Part shown: positions 62,643 to 64,000 of the stretch, piece by piece | Layout: each line of letters opens with the position of its first letter | Position numbering within the stretch: the stretch's first letter is position 1 | Assembly: GCF_000002075.1 (NCBI RefSeq) | Contig: NW_004797283.1 | Coordinates: forward strand, 1,180,218 to 1,244,217 | Direction: 5' to 3' | DNA from: Aplysia californica | Taxonomy: Eukaryota > Mollusca > Gastropoda > Aplysiida > Aplysiidae | Length of the DNA: 64,000 nucleotides | Notes under the pieces: model-generated | Databases searched by the model: none | The model's input: only the letters and a program-made list of their open reading frames with translations | Told to the model about the DNA's origin: nothing | Program-made: the position numbers and the translations under genes

Positions 62643-64000
62643 ATGAGTGTGTGTGTGCCTGCATACGTGTGTGCAAGCATGTGTGTGCTTTTCATTTGAT
62701 CCCCACATGAAAAAACTCCGGACCACAGTGGGGTACGTAAGTGCTGTACAGTGCATTTAGTGGTAATGATATAAATTTGTGGTAGTAGAAGTAATAATAA
62801 TGGTAACAATGGTGGTAGAAGTAGAAGTAGAAGTAGTAGTGGTGGTGGTGGTAGTGGTAGCGGTAGTAGAGGTAACAGTGGTAGTAGTAAGCAGTAGTAG
62901 AAGCAGCACAAGCAGCAGTAGCAACAGTAGCAGTGGCAGCAGCAACAGCAGCAGGAGCAGCAGCAACAGCAGTAGTAGTAGTAGTAGTAGTAGCAGTAGT
63001 GTTAGCAGCACTATTATCCTTATTATGATTAAAGCCAACAGCTCACCCGTTGATAGAATGTTGTTGCGTCTCACGTTCACATCAACTGCACTCATGAGCA
63101 ACAGAACCATGATTTGGGGACGATTGTTTATTGCTGCATGGTGCAGAAAGGACAAGCCATTCTCGTCTTGTTTGCTGATTCGAGATCCAGTCATCTTGCG
63201 AGCCAGAGCACTGAACATAGCAACCATCCCTCGTTGAGCACAGATTTTCAGTCCATTGAAAGGAGTCTGGTAATACAATGATTTTCATGTTTACAGAGCG
63301 ATACAATGTAGCAGTAGCCTTTCCTAAAAGTAACTATAAGCTGATCTTTACATAATATGAGCATAGTGCATATAGTTCAAATGTGAGTACAAAGAGAACG
63401 TAAAGTATCCTAATACTTTACTCAACCCTATAATTAAGCCTATTTTTCACCAAAAATACCCAGGGCTAAGAAATCCTAATGAACAAATATACTCAGTCTA
63501 AAATAATGCTTCTAATATGAAGAATGCCACCTGTAACATAACAATCTCATTGGCTGCATTTGACCAGAATAGCTACTTATAGGATAAAGAGGAAATTCAA
63601 GATCAGAGTTGAATTAATCTGAATTTATTTTAGATTAAATGTGACAAACTGTAACTAATTTTAATCATATCCGTCTCAAATGAGGAGGTGGGGGAGAAAG
63701 GAGGAGAAAGTCTCTAAACACATCAACTGCTCATCATAAGACTTCGTCATACATCACTCTTTTAAATGGCATAGGGCGGAGTGAGACACTAAGCAGTCAA
63801 CATGTCAAGTATCTATCCAAATAAATATTCTATGAAAACAGCAAAGTGACTTCTTCAAAATATTTCTTTAATTAGTTCAGTAAGTTTCATGTCTACCTTG
63901 CCAATATGAAGAAATCTCATTCAGTTTACCTTATACTTAATGGCTTTCTTGTAACCAAAGTTTTTCTTGAACTGCTCATGAATGTTGTTATCAGGTATGG
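39557..64000 (-). CDS. ANKAR: Ankyrin and armadillo repeat-containing protein, 3' part (17 coding exons)
   Basis: Seen: exons at >64000-63930, 63266-63047, 60888-60687, 59506-59298, 57945-57841, 57271-57045, 56490-56304, 54451-54358, 53780-53630, 52735-52582, 50399-50238, 49595-49366, 49016-48858, 46173-45946, 44963-44767, 43519-43467 and 39813-39557. All borders are GT-AG and all phases join, giving about 967 residues. The first four exons carry ankyrin repeats (GPTALHMAARCGS, DQDGWAPIHHAAF, KSTPLLLAASSGGLSAVQCL). The following exons are armadillo repeats (NGVPALVSLLHLDNVEIQS, GGIAPLVNLLDSELEDVLV, EQGACALWSLAGN). A Ser/Thr/Arg/Lys tail ends at TAG. Known: ankyrin-then-armadillo order is the arrangement of ANKAR, a poorly characterised protein; both repeat types form protein-binding solenoids. 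The N-terminal part lies beyond the window. A possible minus-strand AATAAA is at 39113-39108. Confidence 0.92.
40009..40037. repeat. (ATC)n microsatellite
   Basis: ATCATCATC run followed by degenerate GATGATAATG. Confidence 0.9.
40497..40530. repeat. (GT)n microsatellite
   Basis: About 16 units within a longer TG-rich stretch (40425-40570). Confidence 0.9.
42180..42516 (+). pseudogene. Tc1-like transposase relic, C-terminal part
   Basis: The plus-strand frame from about 42220 reads IQHNNSHSAFATWQSLEHDK, then TWSAVSPDINCIQILWYILV and KPAPQTFNKLFECLVDEWNG then VPNKA. This matches the Tc1 layout: 'QHDN.(P/S)H', then 'W...SPD(L/I)N.IE.LW', then 'L...(L/V).(E/D)EW..(I/V)P'. The Glu of the expected 'IE' is Gln here, and the N-terminal half is not recognisable upstream. 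An old, dead copy in the last ANKAR intron. Confidence 0.78.
43467..43519 (-). CDS. ANKAR: ANKAR exon (short linker)
   Basis: Encodes CLEINGGRPVESGKPYSG. The strong donor gtaagtat at 43466 is chosen over a weaker gtaaac at 43484; both leave phase 1, so either gives an intact frame (alternative donors 18 nt apart are possible). Confidence 0.78.
44767..44963 (-). CDS. ANKAR: ANKAR exon (last armadillo region)
   Basis: VRNGAAVTMGYLTFNKTAYR, then LLFSLCRNMPGLYNKLMDNI and GDEPRINSEFINDFKRAMVI. Ends the solenoid. A Tc1-type MITE (44992-45185) begins 28 bp from its acceptor. Confidence 0.91.
44992..45185 (+). mobile_element. Tc1-type MITE (family M1)
   Basis: TA-CAGTCAAAATTGTCTAAGA at left; GAACAGGTTCGACTG at right; near full length (194 bp). 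Sits 28 bp from the acceptor of the ANKAR exon 44767-44963. Confidence 0.85.
45946..46173 (-). CDS. ANKAR: ANKAR exon (armadillo)
   Basis: IVVLARVIVDRDQVPLTAQG, then ITMLVDKIGSDKDKVVVLAC and SLLSSLAHTRAGLTDAMITT. 76 codons, phase 0 both ends. Donor gtgagt. Confidence 0.91.
46882..47047. repeat. (CA)n microsatellite, interrupted
   Basis: CA repeat with CATG and AAGTG interruptions. Confidence 0.93.
47495..47699 (-). mobile_element. tRNA-derived SINE (family T)
   Basis: Minus strand ACTGGCGTCTATGGTGTAGC, GGTCAGACAATTTGCTGTTG, GTTCAATTTC (degraded B box), then GGTATTATT-free 3' end CTAAATTGTATTGATGGGG. In an ANKAR intron. Confidence 0.83.
48858..49016 (-). CDS. ANKAR: ANKAR exon (armadillo)
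   Basis: ETQLRAGMALTIFAFNNTPQ, then QFAIREAGGIKYSIFEKFVN and SQDEFYQCYAAFQ. 53 codons, phase 0 both ends, hence skippable in frame. Confidence 0.91.
49366..49595 (-). CDS. ANKAR: ANKAR exon (armadillo)
   Basis: VAYRNNKVTQRKIAEEGGIP, then VLVHLLIHPPNDEIKVEVAI and SLGCVVLSNKENQEKLQEEP. Classic armadillo 'EEGGIP.LV.LL'. Donor gtaggt, phase 0. Confidence 0.92.
50238..50399 (-). CDS. ANKAR: ANKAR exon (armadillo)
   Basis: GCMTAIALGYENMASQNKLA then SADAFQQLVRLLRSAKTSEK and VLLMVIKVLGILCV. Phase 1 both ends, donor gtatgt. Confidence 0.9.
50464..50516 (-). mobile_element. 5'-truncated SINE family S copy
   Basis: Retains only the 3' hairpin and tail (TTTAGTTTTAGTAGAC, TTACGGCGCTTGCAATTGC), ending at nearly the same place as the copy at 58962-59018. 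No clear flanking duplication. Confidence 0.75.
51035..51126. repeat. (TC)n microsatellite
   Basis: About 44 TC units. Confidence 0.95.
52130..52300 (-). repeat. Dispersed repeat family D, copy 2
   Basis: AATAAAAATAATATTTTGTC, AATGTCTGACAATGACCAAT, GGAGAATATTTCTTAAAG, GAAATAAAGGTTAAGATG: diverged counterpart of 24900-25090, in an ANKAR intron. Confidence 0.62.
52582..52735 (-). CDS. ANKAR: ANKAR exon (armadillo)
   Basis: NVFVEVREQGACALWSLAGN then TKTQQKYIAERITIPHIIQM and LLEATEKLLYV. The first 37 nt and the acceptor are copied 133 bp upstream in a tandem duplication (52699-52964). Confidence 0.91.
52699..52964 (-). repeat. 133-bp tandem duplication carrying a 3' splice site
   Basis: 52699-52831 and 52832-52964 differ at about one base. 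The unit holds the ANKAR acceptor and the first 37 nt of the exon that follows. Use of the upstream copy would reach TGA after 15 codons. Confidence 0.93.
53081..53168. repeat. (ATC)n microsatellite
   Basis: About 28 ATC units with two AAC variants. Confidence 0.95.
53630..53780 (-). CDS. ANKAR: ANKAR exon (armadillo)
   Basis: PLVELIRCSRSTTVQVKAAS then AVEALATNNAYSQKRFLELD and APKALIRLLK. Armadillo repeat plus start of the next. Donor gtggag, phase 0. Confidence 0.91.
53890..54074 (+). mobile_element. Tc1-type MITE (family M1)
   Basis: TA-CAGTCAAAATTGTCCTAG at left; AGAGCAGGTTCTACTG at right; 185 bp. ANKAR intron. Confidence 0.85.
54358..54451 (-). CDS. ANKAR: ANKAR exon (armadillo)
   Basis: EDLQAGAAAALAAVTAKNIE then NQNAVIKDNAHK: helices H2-H3 of an armadillo repeat ('QA.AA.AL..(V/L)'). 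Donor gtatgt, phase 2. Confidence 0.9.
54511..54955 (+). mobile_element. MITE family M2, complete copy
   Basis: Inverted ends ATGCGGTGGAATCAGGCGCT (left) and TTGACGAGCGCCTGATTTCA ... ACGATGCC (right), about 30 bp. Flanks CATTTGTCT and CATTTGGTCT are similar and may be an 8-bp-class target duplication. ~445 bp, no ORF. ANKAR intron. Confidence 0.8.
54997..55185 (+). mobile_element. SINE family S copy, plus orientation
   Basis: Reads GTGGGTGGTTGGTGGGCTCC, GGTGTGGTTTGTTC, then ATATGACC and TTACTAAAAATG tail. Diverged; abuts the right end of a family M2 MITE. Confidence 0.78.
55675..55743. repeat. (CA)n microsatellite
   Basis: Pure CA, about 34 units. Confidence 0.95.
56094..56272 (+). mobile_element. 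Tc1-type MITE (family M1)
   Basis: TA-CAATTGAAATTGACCTAG at left and AAGCAGGTTTAACTG-TA at right; TA on both sides. Ends 32 bp before the ANKAR exon 56304-56490. Confidence 0.84.
56304..56490 (-). CDS. ANKAR: ANKAR exon (armadillo repeats)
   Basis: TLIADNGGIAPLVNLLDSEL, then NAVNAIRVLCNGNQCNQDAV and CGGLEPLVEFLDVKS. Phase 0 in, matching the previous exon across the N gap, so no exon need be missing in the gap. Donor gtgaga. Confidence 0.92.
56538..56908. other. Assembly gap (371 N)
   Basis: Between two ANKAR exons whose phases match (0 to 0), so coding sequence is probably not lost. Confidence 0.99.
57045..57271 (-). CDS. ANKAR: ANKAR exon (armadillo repeats)
   Basis: NGVPALVSLLHLDNVEIQSV, then AKAGPILIQLLSSEVDDIQS and RAAIILSDIACIEGNQ. 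Two armadillo repeats with the usual 'G(I/V)P.LV.LL' openings. Donor gtaact. Confidence 0.93.
57357..57568. repeat. TG-rich degenerate microsatellite
   Basis: GTGTGTGCATG/GGGTGTG repeats just downstream of the donor side of an ANKAR intron; yields long false His/Thr and Cys/Val frames. Confidence 0.9.
57611..57633. repeat. (ATCTT)n minisatellite
   Basis: Four and a half ATCTT units. Confidence 0.9.
57841..57945 (-). CDS. ANKAR: ANKAR exon (ankyrin-armadillo junction)
   Basis: DMLNDESMAKKDSAVKCLEV then LSTSKPDHWKCILEA. Helical, joins the ankyrin part to the first armadillo repeat. Phase 1 both ends. Confidence 0.87.
58318..58379 (+). mobile_element. Tc1-type MITE (family M1), right-end fragment
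   Basis: GGTCGTTTTATACAGGTGAC then AAGGCAGGTTCAACTG-TA; left part missing. Confidence 0.7.
58427..58610 (+). mobile_element. MITE family M2, right half
   Basis: TCTGAGGTAAAATTAGCCAG, TTTTTCTGTAAAATCCACAG and right end GAGAGCCTGATTTCACCACG match the 54511-54955 copy; left half absent. Confidence 0.75.
58612..58784 (-). mobile_element. tRNA-derived SINE (family T)
   Basis: Minus strand ACTGGCGTCTGTGGTGTAGC, AGTTAGGTGCTTTACC, ending CCTCTTAAAGTATTTAAATG. Directly follows the end of a family M2 MITE copy. Confidence 0.8.
58962..59018 (-). mobile_element. 57-bp 5'-truncated SINE family S copy, perfect 12-bp TSD
   Basis: AACTATAATGTA stands at both 58950-58961 and 59019-59030. Between them only the 3' hairpin module (GCGCTCATATGACC to ACTAAAAC on the minus strand) remains. 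Shows that the S family is retroposed and that the hairpin end is the 3' end. In an ANKAR intron. Confidence 0.88.
59298..59506 (-). CDS. ANKAR: ANKAR exon (ankyrin repeats)
   Basis: STPLLLAASSGGLSAVQCLI followed by ELGAMVRTKDGDGNDLVTLS; ankyrin repeats with a TPL start. Ends PVWDVLV. Acceptor tgtccacag, donor gtaagt. Confidence 0.92.
59550..59727 (-). mobile_element. SINE family S copy, near full length
   Basis: Begins TTTTAGTTTTGGTAAGAG and ends CACCCAC on the plus strand, i.e. reads tail to head. Its hairpin stem is degraded (GCGCTTTAACACAATCAGG). Lies 44 bp from the ANKAR exon 59298-59506. Confidence 0.82.
60290..60632 (+). mobile_element. tRNA-derived SINE with (ATT)n tail
   Basis: Head GGCATTGGTGGCTCTCAGAC with B-box-like GTGGGTTAGAATC, then CCTTGGGAAAGGCACTTAAC, and 3' end GATATGCGCTATACAAATAC followed by AAATTATTATTATTATC. 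The 'gcgctatacaaata + ATT' tail is a widespread animal SINE/LINE 3' end. Different family from T and S. Intron of ANKAR, ending 54 bp before an exon. Confidence 0.8.
60687..60888 (-). CDS. ANKAR: ANKAR exon (ankyrin repeats)
   Basis: Two clear ankyrin repeats: PTALHMAARCGSLDGVTCLL and DGWAPIHHAAFFDHKPVIKL. Phase 1 in, phase 2 out. A tandem duplication copies its acceptor 98 bp upstream (see repeat at 60885-61080). Confidence 0.92.
60885..61080 (-). repeat. 98-bp tandem duplication carrying a 3' splice site
   Basis: 60885-60982 and 60983-61080 share GGACCT(G/A)GGCATAAA, GACAAGAGCTT / GTCAAGAGCTT and AAAGCATTC(C)G. The copied part includes the acceptor of the ANKAR exon 60687-60888. More diverged than the 52.7-kb case. 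Confidence 0.82.
61255..61395 (+). repeat. 72-bp tandem duplication
   Basis: TAACATTCATATGTC at 61255 and 61327; both followed by AATAATGAGAAATTGAATAT and GGAAAATATTATGACTAC or the like. ANKAR intron. Confidence 0.9.
62575..62662. repeat. (GT)n microsatellite
   Basis: About 35 GT units with AAGTGAAT and CATGA interruptions. Confidence 0.93.
62783..63006. repeat. (GTA)/(AGC) trinucleotide tract
   Basis: GTAGAA, GGTGGTAGT, AGCAGCA and TAGTAG triplets up to 41 bp before the ANKAR exon 63047-63266; lies at that intron's 5' end. Confidence 0.9.
63047..63266 (-). CDS. ANKAR: ANKAR exon (ankyrin repeats)
   Basis: Opens TPFNGLKICAQRGMVAMFSA and contains the ankyrin segment DENGLSFLHHAAINNRPQIM ending VDVNVRRNNILSTG. 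'G.(S/T)FLHHAA..N' is the ankyrin helix signature. Donor gtgagc, phase 1. A GTA/AGC repeat abuts its 3' side. Confidence 0.9.
63930..64000 (-). CDS. ANKAR: ANKAR exon, partial at window edge
   Basis: Reads IPDNNIHEQFKKNFGYKKAI then KYK and a gtaaac donor in phase 0. It is cut by the end of the window, so its 5' border is unknown. Confidence 0.75.

Noticed and set aside
62757-63278. Single 173-codon frame joining ANKAR to a Leu/Thr-rich run
   Set aside because: Only 63047-63266 is exon; the rest is an intronic trinucleotide repeat read past a good gtgagc donor.

Overview
This is an animal nuclear genome window, most likely from a mollusc (probably a gastropod). The evidence is long AT-rich introns with small GT-AG exons, abundant tRNA-derived SINEs, MITEs, Tc1/mariner relics and LINE tails, and long dinucleotide microsatellites. 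The species is inferred from style, not proven. There are no bacterial genes, CRISPR arrays or rRNA genes. Two runs of N (36459-36732 and 56538-56908) are assembly gaps.

Two host genes explain all the coding sequence I can support, and both are on the minus strand. (1) A complete 11-exon gene from 29438 (ATG) down to 8377 (stop) encodes a 276-residue chromatin-type protein: an N-terminal DEK_C-like domain, an acidic/Lys-rich linker, and a C-terminal SWIB domain. All exon phases join, and the total coding length is a multiple of three. (2) The 3' part of ANKAR (ankyrin and armadillo repeat-containing protein) enters from beyond 64000 and ends at 39557. It has 17 coding exons here, about 967 residues: ankyrin repeats first, then a long armadillo array, then a Ser/Arg/Lys-rich tail. 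Again every exon phase joins.

Layout by region. 1-8376: 3' flank of the SWIB gene, made of repeats (Tc1-type MITEs, tRNA-SINEs, a LINE 3' end). 8377-29438: the SWIB gene; its introns hold an internally deleted mariner, SINEs, MITEs and, in intron 1, a dense nest of elements at 26.2-29.0 kb. 29439-39556: intergenic, with an old SINE, a LINE tail, microsatellites and a gap. 39557-64000: ANKAR, whose introns carry a Tc1 transposase relic, four or more Tc1-type MITEs, several SINE copies and two tandem duplications that each copy a 3' splice site.

The two genes show no functional link; they are neighbours in the same orientation. The most unusual part is the repeat biology. A MITE with 9-bp target-site duplications and near-palindromic 15-mers is present as one copy inside another copy of its own family, by way of a SINE, with a third MITE in the outer copy. 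A lineage-type SINE ends in a hairpin; one copy is only 57 bp long with a perfect 12-bp target-site duplication. A TA-flanked ~185-bp MITE occurs about nine times in the window.
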